From positions 1 to 64,000 of the forward strand of contig JABGRK010000011.1 of assembly GCA_018648325.1 (NCBI GenBank): a stretch of DNA of 64,000 bases, in the 5' to 3' direction. The notes beneath the pieces were generated by a model, which was not told the origin of the DNA, made no database searches, and saw only the letters and a list, made by a program, of their open reading frames with translations. Below are positions 33,559-41,437 of the stretch, one piece after another. This stretch comes from Chloroflexota bacterium (GTDB taxonomy: Bacteria; Chloroflexota; Dehalococcoidia; JABGRK01). Position 1 is the stretch's first letter; each line of letters begins with the position of its first letter. The position numbers and the translations under genes were made by a program.

Positions 33559-33737
33559 CTATTATCTGCTCCCAAATTTAATAAAAAAATGCCACTGATT
33601 AATGGCACTCCAATTTTTGCGATATCAATTATACTTATTAATAGTTTAGAGTGGTTGTAGTTGAGTTGTCAAACATGATGACCATAAATAATCAATGACG
33701 AAGGCTAGAAGCCATGCTTTTCTTACAATCAAATAAT

Positions 33738-33820
33738 ACGGTACTCTCGAAACGGTATCCCCCAATCGTACGCATCATTTGCGAAACATCCCGATGGACC
33801 TATGGTGGTATAATGCTAGC
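33738..33820 (+). repeat. intergenic hairpin repeat R2
   Basis: Second member of the repeat family: GTACTCTCGAAACGGTAT, CCCCCAATCGTACGCAT, ACATCCCGATG, ending in GGTGGTATAATGC. Its GGTATCCCCCAATC-GTACGCAT part matches the right arm of the palindromic copy R4. Confidence 0.7.
33809..33814 (+). promoter_or_regulatory. extended -10 box TGG-TATAAT, with ACATCC 17 bp upstream
   Basis: TATAAT preceded by TGG, in line with an extended -10. The hexamer ACATCC begins 23 bp upstream of it, and the same hexamer at the same distance precedes the next promoter at 34592. It lies 30 bp before the YcxB-like gene. Confidence 0.6.
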
Positions 33821-33844
33821 GAAATCATATTTAGAGGGTGAAGA

Positions 33845-34480
33845 GTGGCGAAGATAGAATATGATATTGCATTTGATGATTTATTGGCATTTCAAGTATT
33901 TCATTTCCAAAGATTTAATAAATCCCAAAAACAGAAAGTTATTCGCTCAATCGTCCTCGGTAGCGTTATATGCGTATTAACTTTTATGTGGGCTGTTTAC
34001 CGAGGATTTGACACCATTAGTATAGTTCTATTTACTATTCCTACAGTTGCATTGTTTTTTGTAGTATTGAGTTTACTGTTAATGAATGAACGTATAATCC
34101 GAAGCAGACTACGGAAAATAATAAATGTAGGGAATGAAAATGATACTAGGGGTATTATTTGTAAACACGTGATTACAATTACCCCAGATGAATTTATTGA
34201 AACTACAGAAGTTAACGAAGATAAACGAAAATGGAGCGGAATTAGCAATATTGTCGAAAATGACAAGTATATTTTCATCTATATTTCCGCTAATACAGCC
34301 CATATCATACCTAAAAGAGCATTTGCAAGTGATGCGGCAATTACCAGCTTTGTTAAAACGGCAAAACAATACAGTGGTATAGAAATGCAATTCAAAGAAG
34401 AAATGGTTTGTGATAGTTGTGGACAAATTCTACCTGAAAACGCTAACGTTTGTCCTAATTGCGGAGTAGAGCCTATTTAA
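33845..34480 (+). CDS. YcxB-like membrane protein with C-terminal zinc ribbon
   Basis: Protein of 211 residues. Two hydrophobic helices (about 37-57 and 61-82) sit in the first half, followed by a YcxB-like beta-rich domain with the typical TITPDEFIETTEVNEDKRKWSGISNIVENDKYIFIYI stretch, partly quoted here from about residues 116-152. The end is a short zinc ribbon CDSCGQILPENANVCPNCG. The start is GTG 33845 behind GAGGG. Function is unknown; membrane location is seen from the helices. Three flanking genes are lineage-specific surface proteins and hairpin repeats lie on both sides. Confidence 0.8.
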   Translation: MAKIEYDIAFDDLLAFQVFHFQRFNKSQKQKVIRSIVLGSVICVLTFMWAVYRGFDTISIVLFTIPTVALFFVVLSLLLMNERIIRSRLRKIINVGNENDTRGIICKHVITITPDEFIETTEVNEDKRKWSGISNIVENDKYIFIYISANTAHIIPKRAFASDAAITSFVKTAKQYSGIEMQFKEEMVCDSCGQILPENANVCPNCGVEPI

Positions 34481-34515
34481 AAAAGCGAGCTATCCTCAAA
34501 CCTCTATTTTCACAA

Positions 34516-34600
34516 CTTAACGTACTCTCGAAATGGTACCGCCCAAGAGTACTCATGGCTGGATATAGACATCCCGATAGACTTGTAGTGGTATAATGCT
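34516..34600 (+). repeat. intergenic hairpin repeat R3
   Basis: Third member of the repeat family, starting ACTTAACGTACTCTCGAAAT and running through GGTACCGCCCAAGAGTACTC, ACATCCCGATAG and GTGGTATAATGCTGGG. It carries the promoter of the next gene. Confidence 0.7.
34592..34597 (+). promoter_or_regulatory. extended -10 box TGG-TATAAT before the 34.7-kb lipoprotein gene
   Basis: TATAAT preceded by TGG, with ACATCC 17 bp upstream, exactly as at 33809. It lies 88 bp before the start codon of the chimeric lipoprotein gene, so a short leader is expected. Confidence 0.55.
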
Positions 34601-34684
34601 GGGAATACCGTCACTGGATCTTATAGTAAACCGAACCTTCTCTGTCAATTTGAGCTATCAGTTTATTAAGCGAGGGATAATCAA

Positions 34685-37243
34685 ATGAAGAGTTTCAGAA
34701 TAGTACCGGCAATATTCAGCGTACTGGCACTCAGCGGTGGCTTGCTGGCGTGTGGAGGTCCTATAGCACACACGATATCTGGTGTTTCTGCCACGTCGTA
34801 TTCCGATAGCGAGGCTACGATTATCTGGAGCACCACCGTGGCATCAAGTAGCCAGGTGGAGTACGGCCTGACCACGGACTATGGTTCGCGCAGTACGCTG
34901 GACAGTACAATGAAACTGGACCACACAGTTGATCTAGTCGATCTTGATGCAAATACTACCTACCACTACTGTGTAATATCCAAAGAGGAGGAGGATAAAC
35001 AAACGATCTCAGATGATTATACCTTTACCACCCCTACAACCACCGAAGTGATTGAAACACTTACCATATCAAACTGTGCTGCCACTGATATCGATACTAC
35101 TACCGCTGTTATTGAGTGGGATACAAATCTGGCATCTACCTCACTGGTGGAGTATGGCACGACAGACTCATATGATACAACCACCACATTTGATACGACG
35201 CTTGAAACTGCACATAGTGTTTCACTTACCGGGCTTGAGATTGAAACCACATATCACTATCGTGTGAAGTCGAAGCTTGATGCGGATACTGAGGTGGTAT
35301 CAGATGATTACACCTTTTCGACAAACGCCACTGTTATTACGGAATTCATACCGGGGAAAATCGCTTTTGTCGCTCACAAAGATCTGGGTAATGATCCCGG
35401 TGATCCTTACCCAGACATTTTTATTATGAATGACGACGGAACAAATATAGTGCAGCTCACTGATAATAATGCGAACAATACTTCTCCTTGCCTATCACCA
35501 GACGGCAGCAAAATAGCTTTCTCCTCCGACCGTGATGGAGATATGAATATTTACTCAATGGATGTAAACGGCAGTAATGTAGTAAGGCTAACCAACAGTG
35601 CCTCCCAGGATTTCAGCCCCTCATGGTCGCCGGATGGAGCAAAAATAGTCTTCAGTTCATTTGGAAATTCAGAAACGACACTTCATGTTATGAATGCAGA
35701 TGGAACCAGTCAGACACTACTCACCTCTAGCAGTGGAGATAAACCAACGTGGTCTTCCGATGGAAATAGAATAGCATTTGTTTCAAATGCCAATATTCGT
35801 ATAATCAATGCCGATGGTACGGGTGAGACCGGTTTAATCAGTGTTGGAGCGAAGCATATCAATCATATATCATGGTCACCTAATGGTAATCAGATTGTTT
35901 ATGATGTTATCAATAGCGATTGGGACTCCGAAGGTCTTTTCACTGTCAATTTAACGGGCAGCATTATTAAAGCCCTGCCTGTAACGGAAGCGTTGCAATA
36001 TGCAAGTTGGCCGTGCTGGTCACCGGAGGGTGCACGAATCGCCTTCAGTACCACCAGAACTCCGCCTCAAGGAATCTGCACCGTTAATGCAGATGGAAGT
36101 AATCTGGTATGGCTAACCCCAGACGACGTAGAAGTTTATGGACCTTCCTGGGGACCGGGTAGTATTGAGTTGCCCGCACCAATAGAAGATCTTAATATAC
36201 ATTTGGTCACTGTTACTGCGAACAGTGATACAAGTGTTGTCATAACGTGGGCTACTAACCGGGATGCCACTAGCCAGGTGGCGTATGATATAACTGACGA
36301 CTATGGCGAGACCACTATGGTGACTACTTCACTGGTAACAAGCCACAGTGTTGAACTCACAGGGCTAATGCCAGAAACTGAGTATCATTATCAAGTAATA
36401 TCGACCACAGATACTGATGATGATGCATCAACCGATGCGACATTTACCACGCTTGCAGCAGCCGATATCGCGGATAATACAACCATGACATTTTACGTGA
36501 ACCACCGCCATGAGCCATGGAATCTACCGGAATTTAGAAATGCCGTAAGCATAGGGATAGACAGGCTGAACATGGTTAATGCAGTTGATACTCTGGCCCA
36601 GATTCCGGTTATGTTGGAGCGTGACAAGGATATTGATGACGTTATTTCGGGGATAGAATGGCCGAATCAAGACAAAACACATGCCCAGCGCATTGCTTTG
36701 GCCAATACAGCGCTTGATACAATACCAAACATGACCACTATTGCTGATGGTGGTGGCACTTACAGAAAGTATGATGGTGTTACGCTGGCATTTGATATGA
36801 TGGCTGTTTCCATCTATCCCGACGATATGGCTGCAGCAGAACTCATTAAAACTGACCTTGCAGAACTGGGTATAGATATGACGATTGTTCCTGCTCCCAG
36901 CCCTACTGTAATCGTGTCAGATATCTTTCGACAAAGGAATGAATCTACACTTGATGATTGGGAAACTTGTATCTGGGGCAGACCGTTATTGCCGGAGTAC
37001 GATGATTTTGCCGGCGAGTGGGGCTATTATAGTACCAACGAATATGGTAAGCGCAGTTTCATAATGGGCTGGGATAGCGCACAAGCTCAACTCATTGGTG
37101 AAAAACTAAATGCATTGCAGGCGCTGCCAGAAGGTGATTCAACACGCAACGCTCTTATCGCTGAAACGCAGCAATTATGGGCGGACGATTTGCCTGCTAT
37201 ACCTCTGTACCATGTAATATCGATAGAATTACCGGATGAATAA
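34685..37243 (+). CDS. chimeric lipoprotein: FN3-like pairs, TolB-like propeller and solute-binding C-terminal half
   Basis: Secreted protein of 852 residues. The N-terminus LALSGGLLACGG is a clear lipobox. Two FN3/purple-acid-phosphatase-N-like domains follow (each ending VDLDANTTYHYCV or EIETTYHYRV), then five or six PD40/TolB-type blades (GSKIAFSSDRDGDMNIY, SPDGAKIVFSS, SSDGNRIAFVS, SPNGNQIVYDV, SPEGARIAFST) at about 225-500, then a third FN3-like domain. From about residue 600 the rest resembles the C-terminal lobe of family-5 dipeptide/nickel-type solute-binding proteins (FRNAVSIGIDRLNMVN...). The N-terminal lobe of that fold is absent, so this is a fusion with unknown role. Confidence 0.8.
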   Translation: MKSFRIVPAIFSVLALSGGLLACGGPIAHTISGVSATSYSDSEATIIWSTTVASSSQVEYGLTTDYGSRSTLDSTMKLDHTVDLVDLDANTTYHYCVISKEEEDKQTISDDYTFTTPTTTEVIETLTISNCAATDIDTTTAVIEWDTNLASTSLVEYGTTDSYDTTTTFDTTLETAHSVSLTGLEIETTYHYRVKSKLDADTEVVSDDYTFSTNATVITEFIPGKIAFVAHKDLGNDPGDPYPDIFIMNDDGTNIVQLTDNNANNTSPCLSPDGSKIAFSSDRDGDMNIYSMDVNGSNVVRLTNSASQDFSPSWSPDGAKIVFSSFGNSETTLHVMNADGTSQTLLTSSSGDKPTWSSDGNRIAFVSNANIRIINADGTGETGLISVGAKHINHISWSPNGNQIVYDVINSDWDSEGLFTVNLTGSIIKALPVTEALQYASWPCWSPEGARIAFSTTRTPPQGICTVNADGSNLVWLTPDDVEVYGPSWGPGSIELPAPIEDLNIHLVTVTANSDTSVVITWATNRDATSQVAYDITDDYGETTMVTTSLVTSHSVELTGLMPETEYHYQVISTTDTDDDASTDATFTTLAAADIADNTTMTFYVNHRHEPWNLPEFRNAVSIGIDRLNMVNAVDTLAQIPVMLERDKDIDDVISGIEWPNQDKTHAQRIALANTALDTIPNMTTIADGGGTYRKYDGVTLAFDMMAVSIYPDDMAAAELIKTDLAELGIDMTIVPAPSPTVIVSDIFRQRNESTLDDWETCIWGRPLLPEYDDFAGEWGYYSTNEYGKRSFIMGWDSAQAQLIGEKLNALQALPEGDSTRNALIAETQQLWADDLPAIPLYHVISIELPDE

Positions 37244-37248
37244 AAAAC

Positions 37249-37279
37249 AACGGGATATTAGCTCATGTCCCTGTTTCGT
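37249..37279 (+). terminator. weak terminator after the chimeric lipoprotein gene
   Basis: AACGGGATAT and ATGTCCCTGTT form a bulged stem over a short loop, followed by TCGTCTTTG. The stem is imperfect and the T tract is short. Confidence 0.35.
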
Positions 37280-37366
37280 CTTTGTTTATACCAAGGACAC
37301 TCCTTATCCCAGGATAGAAGTACAGGCCAACCATCTTGCTAACGCAGGATAGGCAAATTGAAAATG

Positions 37367-37455
37367 CGAATGGTATCGCCCACGAGTACTCATGGCTTGA
37401 TAAACATCGGGATGTTTATCCACCCATGCGTACGGATTGGGGGATACCATTCCAT
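37367..37455 (+). repeat. intergenic repeat R4: large near-palindrome
   Basis: GAATGGTATCGCCCACGAGT on the left and its near-complement, CCCATGCGTACGG then GGGGGATACCATTC, on the right enclose a perfect inner palindrome ATAAACATC-GG-GATGTTTAT. The whole can fold into one hairpin of about 85 nt. The left arm matches R1 and R3, while the right arm inverted matches R2, so this copy contains both ends of the family in opposite orientation. Confidence 0.75.
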
Positions 37456-37511
37456 GCGACGCTATAGTGAAGTGAAACGTTTGAAATAGCCTATGTTTAC
37501 CGCCAAATCAA

Positions 37512-38852
37512 TTATGGGGTTATGACTATGAGATTATCAAAAGCTACTTCAGTATAATCACCTCCAAGTGAGTAAACAATAAATCCTATATCACCGCTTG
37601 TTAAGCTGGAATCAGTAAGCTCACTCAATAAATGTCCATTCACGGACATGCTTAAATTATTATCAATACACTCAACATGAATAAGATTTGTAGCATTTAA
37701 ACCTTGTTCAATAAACGGCGAGGTAGATGGTTCAGCTAATATCGTTTCTTCTCCATTAATCGTTTTATCAATGAAATAATATCCATCAGCACTTATCCCG
37801 AAGGAATAGTTTCCAACTGCTTTATCACGACAAGCAATGATTTGCCAATTATCATCGGTTCCTCCAATAAGGGTAGATTCAACTTCTAGGATGAAATCGG
37901 TTAAATTGTGCCCCGAATAACTGTAGTCGGATTCTTCCTCTGCTGTAGAATTTTTCACAGAAAAATATCCATCTTTATATAGAGCGTGCCCTCCCACTCT
38001 TAGATGATTATAGGTAGACCAACCGCTGGTATCATCGCTAAAGTCATCTGAAAATAAAACTAATGACGCAACGTAACTGCTTGGTAAAGTTACGTTTACT
38101 GGACTATTGAAATCATAGAGATTGATTGTCGTATCTACATCAACCGTATCTTCATCAATAGTCATACTAAACTGCATTTGTTGTTTCACAGGCAAATTGG
38201 TATCTTTGTCCACCCAATACTTCATCGATATATTGCTCATCATATTCAGGAGTTCAGAGGCAGTCATATCTTCCAATGAGTCCTCCATCCCGGGTTGCTG
38301 CAATGCGAACTCTATGAACTCGTCCATATCCAAAATAATGTCAAACACATAGCAATCGGAGCCGTCAACTGTTTCGCTACCACTGTGCCTTACCTCTGCA
38401 AAAGAGAGTGTTTCTAGCTGCTGTGCAAGTTGGTCCTGCTGTTCCCACTCGGCGAAAGGTACGTCCTCGCTTGTCCAGCCAGTTGACTCGCCATCAAACT
38501 CCCCATTTATGTACATAATGTGAGATTGAGGCCCCTGATCTAGATCATCAGTAAGAAGGTGTGCTTCCATCTCAAAGGGGATATCCTGAACATTCCCTGA
38601 CGTAGTCATACTCATGTTCATATTCTCAATATCCATGGCGCCACTTAAATCAAAAGTCGTATTAATTTCGGGTAGCGTACTACTGCTCATACTCATAGAG
38701 CCTTCAAAGCGGTAACTGTTTATATCTTCTCCCGACGCTAAAATGTCCTGCCTCAGATCTTCAGAGATAAGTGCATTTGCGCTTTCACATCCAACAAGGG
38801 AAGTTAATAAAGTAAGTATAAGCAAAATCCCGATAAATCTAATGCTGTTCAT
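37512..38852 (-). CDS. lipoprotein with LolA/LppX-like domain and C-terminal beta-sandwich
   Basis: Lipoprotein of about 446 residues. The signal peptide ends in TLLTSLVGCESA, a good lipobox. The first part (about 30-285) has the alternating beta-strand pattern of LolA/LppX-like or DUF6612 proteins (YRFEGSMSMSSST..., CYVFDIILDMDEF...YWVDKDTNLPVKQQMQF). The second part (about 290-446) is a concanavalin-like sandwich of the DUF1080/LamG type (FSDDFSDDTSGWSTY..., NLSMSVNGHLLSEL). ATG 38852 follows GAGAGG, while the longer frame from 38897 adds a leader. It faces the chimeric lipoprotein gene across repeat R4. Ligand is unknown. Confidence 0.75.
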   Translation of the reverse strand: MNSIRFIGILLILTLLTSLVGCESANALISEDLRQDILASGEDINSYRFEGSMSMSSSTLPEINTTFDLSGAMDIENMNMSMTTSGNVQDIPFEMEAHLLTDDLDQGPQSHIMYINGEFDGESTGWTSEDVPFAEWEQQDQLAQQLETLSFAEVRHSGSETVDGSDCYVFDIILDMDEFIEFALQQPGMEDSLEDMTASELLNMMSNISMKYWVDKDTNLPVKQQMQFSMTIDEDTVDVDTTINLYDFNSPVNVTLPSSYVASLVLFSDDFSDDTSGWSTYNHLRVGGHALYKDGYFSVKNSTAEEESDYSYSGHNLTDFILEVESTLIGGTDDNWQIIACRDKAVGNYSFGISADGYYFIDKTINGEETILAEPSTSPFIEQGLNATNLIHVECIDNNLSMSVNGHLLSELTDSSLTSGDIGFIVYSLGGDYTEVAFDNLIVITP

Positions 38853-39013
38853 TTTTATCCTCTCATAGTTGTATTTCAATAAATACTGATATGACAAGTC
38901 GCATCAATAAAGTAATAGTTCTAATACATGAAGAAAGTTCGGTTCGCTCTGGATGACATATCCTGCGTTGACAGCATTGTACCACAGGCAACATAGGATT
39001 AACTATATGGTGG

Positions 39014-39019
39014 TATAAT
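39014..39019 (+). promoter_or_regulatory. extended -10 box TGG-TATAAT before the DinB-like gene
   Basis: GGTGGTATAATGCGCC has the same extended -10 as the promoters at 33809 and 34592. Transcription from it would begin near 39026, too late for the ATG at 39025, which decides the start of the gene at 39046. Confidence 0.55.
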
Positions 39020-39045
39020 GCGCCATGGTCCTTTTGGAGGTTGAT

Positions 39046-39576
39046 ATGAAGTGGCAGCAATTAATTACGGATATCTACATGCGCATAGCACGGGAGTATG
39101 AACAGGTGCTTGATGGCCTAACTATTGATGATCTCGATCATATTCCTGCTCCTGAGTGCAACAGTATTGGCTGGCTGGCATGGCATTTAACACGAAGCCA
39201 GGACAGGTGCAATCAGGCACTAACGCAGCAGGAACAGATCTGGATTAAGGACAAATGGCATGCCAGATTCAACCGTCCGGCAGATCCAACAGATTCTGGG
39301 TTTGGACACAGTTCAGACGATGTAGCCTTGTTTAAATCGCCGGAAGTCGAGGTGCTGATTGGTTATCACCGTGCCGTGACTGAGAGCTCAAAAAATTATG
39401 TACAAAATGAACTAACAGAATCCGAGTTAGACAGGGATCTCAACAATCCCAAACTTTCCAGAATGCCAATCGTAAGTACTCGTCTGATAGCAGTCATAAA
39501 CGATAACTTGCAGCATGTCGGGCAGATGGCTTATCTGCGTGGATTGTTAAAAGGGAAGGGCTGGCTGGGCAGGTAG
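39046..39576 (+). CDS. DinB-like four-helix protein (possible thiol-dependent transferase/metal-binding)
   Basis: Protein of 176 residues of the DinB/YfiT-like superfamily. It has the typical SIGWLAWHLTRSQDRCNQAL segment with a metal-ligand His, and the C-terminal His in LQHVGQMAYLRGLL; the third ligand is probably the His in IGYHRAV. Members bind a divalent metal, and some are bacillithiol- or mycothiol-dependent transferases. I chose ATG 39046: GGAGG lies at 39036-39040, and the in-frame ATG 39025 is at the expected transcription start. Physiological role is unknown. Confidence 0.83.
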   Translation: MKWQQLITDIYMRIAREYEQVLDGLTIDDLDHIPAPECNSIGWLAWHLTRSQDRCNQALTQQEQIWIKDKWHARFNRPADPTDSGFGHSSDDVALFKSPEVEVLIGYHRAVTESSKNYVQNELTESELDRDLNNPKLSRMPIVSTRLIAVINDNLQHVGQMAYLRGLLKGKGWLGR

Positions 39577-39643
39577 TTGCGTTAAGGGCAAGAACTGTTT
39601 AAGTTATATAGCAGACAAGTATAGGATTTATGGGGGCGTATAG

Positions 39644-40144
39644 ATGCTACCGCATGTTTGTATAGTTGGCAGGTCTGGCAGTGGTAAGACCACGTTAATA
39701 CTGGAGCTTATACCGGAGTTTAAAAAACGTGGTTATCGGCTGGCCACCGTTAAACATACCCATCATGAAGTTGATATGGATATACAGGGCAAGGATACCT
39801 GGCGTTATGCACAGGCCGGCAGTGATGCGGTGGTAATCAGCAGCGCAAATAATGTGGCCTATATTGAAAAAGCAGACCATGACTATAGCCTTGAGGAAAC
39901 ACTGCAACTAATTACCGGTGATTTTGATTTCGTACTAGTTGAGGGATTCAAGTGGAGCAATGCTCCCAAGATTGCTGTGCACAGAGATGGACTTGTCGAT
40001 GGCTTGATTTGCAAATCAGAGGATCTGATTGCCATTGCTTCCGATGAAGTATTGGATACGCCTTATCCGCAACGATTGCTGAGTGATGTAACAGGTATTG
40101 CGGATTTAATAGAGGCCAATATTAAGTCACAGCGATCTGTTTAA
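39644..40144 (+). CDS. mobB: molybdopterin-guanine dinucleotide biosynthesis protein MobB
   Basis: P-loop GTPase of 166 residues. The Walker A motif is GRSGSGKTTLI, and the family sequences YRLATVKHTHHEVDMDIQGKDTWRYAQAGSDAV and DFVLVEGFK are present (each given here in shortened form by position, about 30-65 and 95-105). It assists MobA in making MGD cofactor for DMSO-reductase-family molybdoenzymes, which implies such enzymes elsewhere in the genome. It ends seven bases before the convergent NDH-2 gene. Confidence 0.92.
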   Translation: MLPHVCIVGRSGSGKTTLILELIPEFKKRGYRLATVKHTHHEVDMDIQGKDTWRYAQAGSDAVVISSANNVAYIEKADHDYSLEETLQLITGDFDFVLVEGFKWSNAPKIAVHRDGLVDGLICKSEDLIAIASDEVLDTPYPQRLLSDVTGIADLIEANIKSQRSV

Positions 40145-40150
40145 AGTATT

Positions 40151-41413
40151 CTACTTTTGTTCGGGCATGGGTAAATAAGTGATGTCCCGTCCGAATATCT
40201 TTGACCATACCCAATCACCTATAATCCGCATACGGTTGTATCTTCCGGGTGTTAGTGTGGAGTAAGCCGAAAGCCAAAGCAACCGGGCCGGTAATCCATA
40301 TAGCCTTAAGCCATGATAACGGAATATGGCCTTTGAGGAACCTAAAGAGACGATTTCTGCATCCTGCGAATAATGGTAAGGTTTTTTACTTTTGCCCCGG
40401 ATATCAGCCAGTATGTTGTGAGCAACTATCTTGGCCTGCCGCACTGCCGTATGTGCCCTTGGGGGCATAGGTTGATGCGTTTTGGGGTTTTCAAAGTTTG
40501 CACAGTCCCCAACGCCGTATACGCCGGGAAATCCATTAACCTCCAGGTTGTTATCAACGAAAACACGCCCTATGCTATCAGTGTCAATATCCATTTCAGC
40601 AATTCGTGGATTGATGATCCCGCCGGCTACCCAGAGAAGCGTGTTTGCCGGTACAATTTCCTCTTCATTGAGTTCAATGTGATTTTCCATACTACTGGTA
40701 ACTCGTGAATTGAGCCTGACTTCAACCCCAGTATTCATGAGATGCTTCATCGAGTAGGCTCCAAGCTTGGGATTGAGTTCGGACATTATCTTATTGCTCG
40801 CCTCTACCAGCATGATCCTGATATTCTTGGGGTTTATCGATCTGTAGAATTTAACCAGGCTTACCCGAACGAAATCTCTTAGTTCAGCCACTAACTGTAC
40901 ACCAGTATAGCCGCCCCCGGCTACAACAAAGGTAAGTAGTTCCTGCTGTCGCTTTTGGTCTTTTTCCATACTGGCGCGCTCAAAGACATCTATGATATGG
41001 TTTCTGATTAATATGGCATCAAGTAGAGTTTTTAGAGTAAATACAAACTTTTCCCGGTGTTTTAAAGTCGACATGTCCGGAAAACTGCCGAGTGCCGGCA
41101 CTAGATAGTCGTAGTCAAAGGTCCCTCTTGTGGTAATTACCTTACGGCCGCCAAGGTCTATTTTATCTACACTGGCTTGAACAAAGTTGAATCTGCTTCT
41201 ACCCTGTAATTTCCTGATGGGGTAGGCAATGTGCCGGGGTTCGATTGATCCCATTGCGGCTTCGTGTAACAGTGGGGAGAATAAAGCGAAATTAGTATCA
41301 CTTATCATGGTGATGTCCGGGTTTTCATTGCGCTTCAGTGAGCGAATCATGTGGCGCAGCGTATAAGTACCACCAAATCCGCTGCCCAGTATCAATATCT
41401 TTTTCTTATTCAT
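40151..41413 (-). CDS. type II NADH:quinone oxidoreductase (NDH-2 family)
   Basis: Membrane-associated flavoprotein of 420 residues. The FAD-binding Rossmann motif ILGSGFGGTYTLRHM opens the protein, and a second dinucleotide motif VVAGGGYTGVQLVAEL (NADH) lies near residue 165. The FAD-contact segment YGVGDCANFENPK follows and the C-terminus WLSAYSTLTPGRYNRMR has an amphipathic stretch that could bind the membrane. It would oxidise NADH and reduce quinone without pumping protons. Last gene of the minus-strand cluster from 46338, 25 bp after the flavoprotein gene. Confidence 0.85.
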   Translation of the reverse strand: MNKKKILILGSGFGGTYTLRHMIRSLKRNENPDITMISDTNFALFSPLLHEAAMGSIEPRHIAYPIRKLQGRSRFNFVQASVDKIDLGGRKVITTRGTFDYDYLVPALGSFPDMSTLKHREKFVFTLKTLLDAILIRNHIIDVFERASMEKDQKRQQELLTFVVAGGGYTGVQLVAELRDFVRVSLVKFYRSINPKNIRIMLVEASNKIMSELNPKLGAYSMKHLMNTGVEVRLNSRVTSSMENHIELNEEEIVPANTLLWVAGGIINPRIAEMDIDTDSIGRVFVDNNLEVNGFPGVYGVGDCANFENPKTHQPMPPRAHTAVRQAKIVAHNILADIRGKSKKPYHYSQDAEIVSLGSSKAIFRYHGLRLYGLPARLLWLSAYSTLTPGRYNRMRIIGDWVWSKIFGRDITYLPMPEQK

Positions 41414-41437
41414 TTGAAGCTTTCCGTTCCCAGTGCT

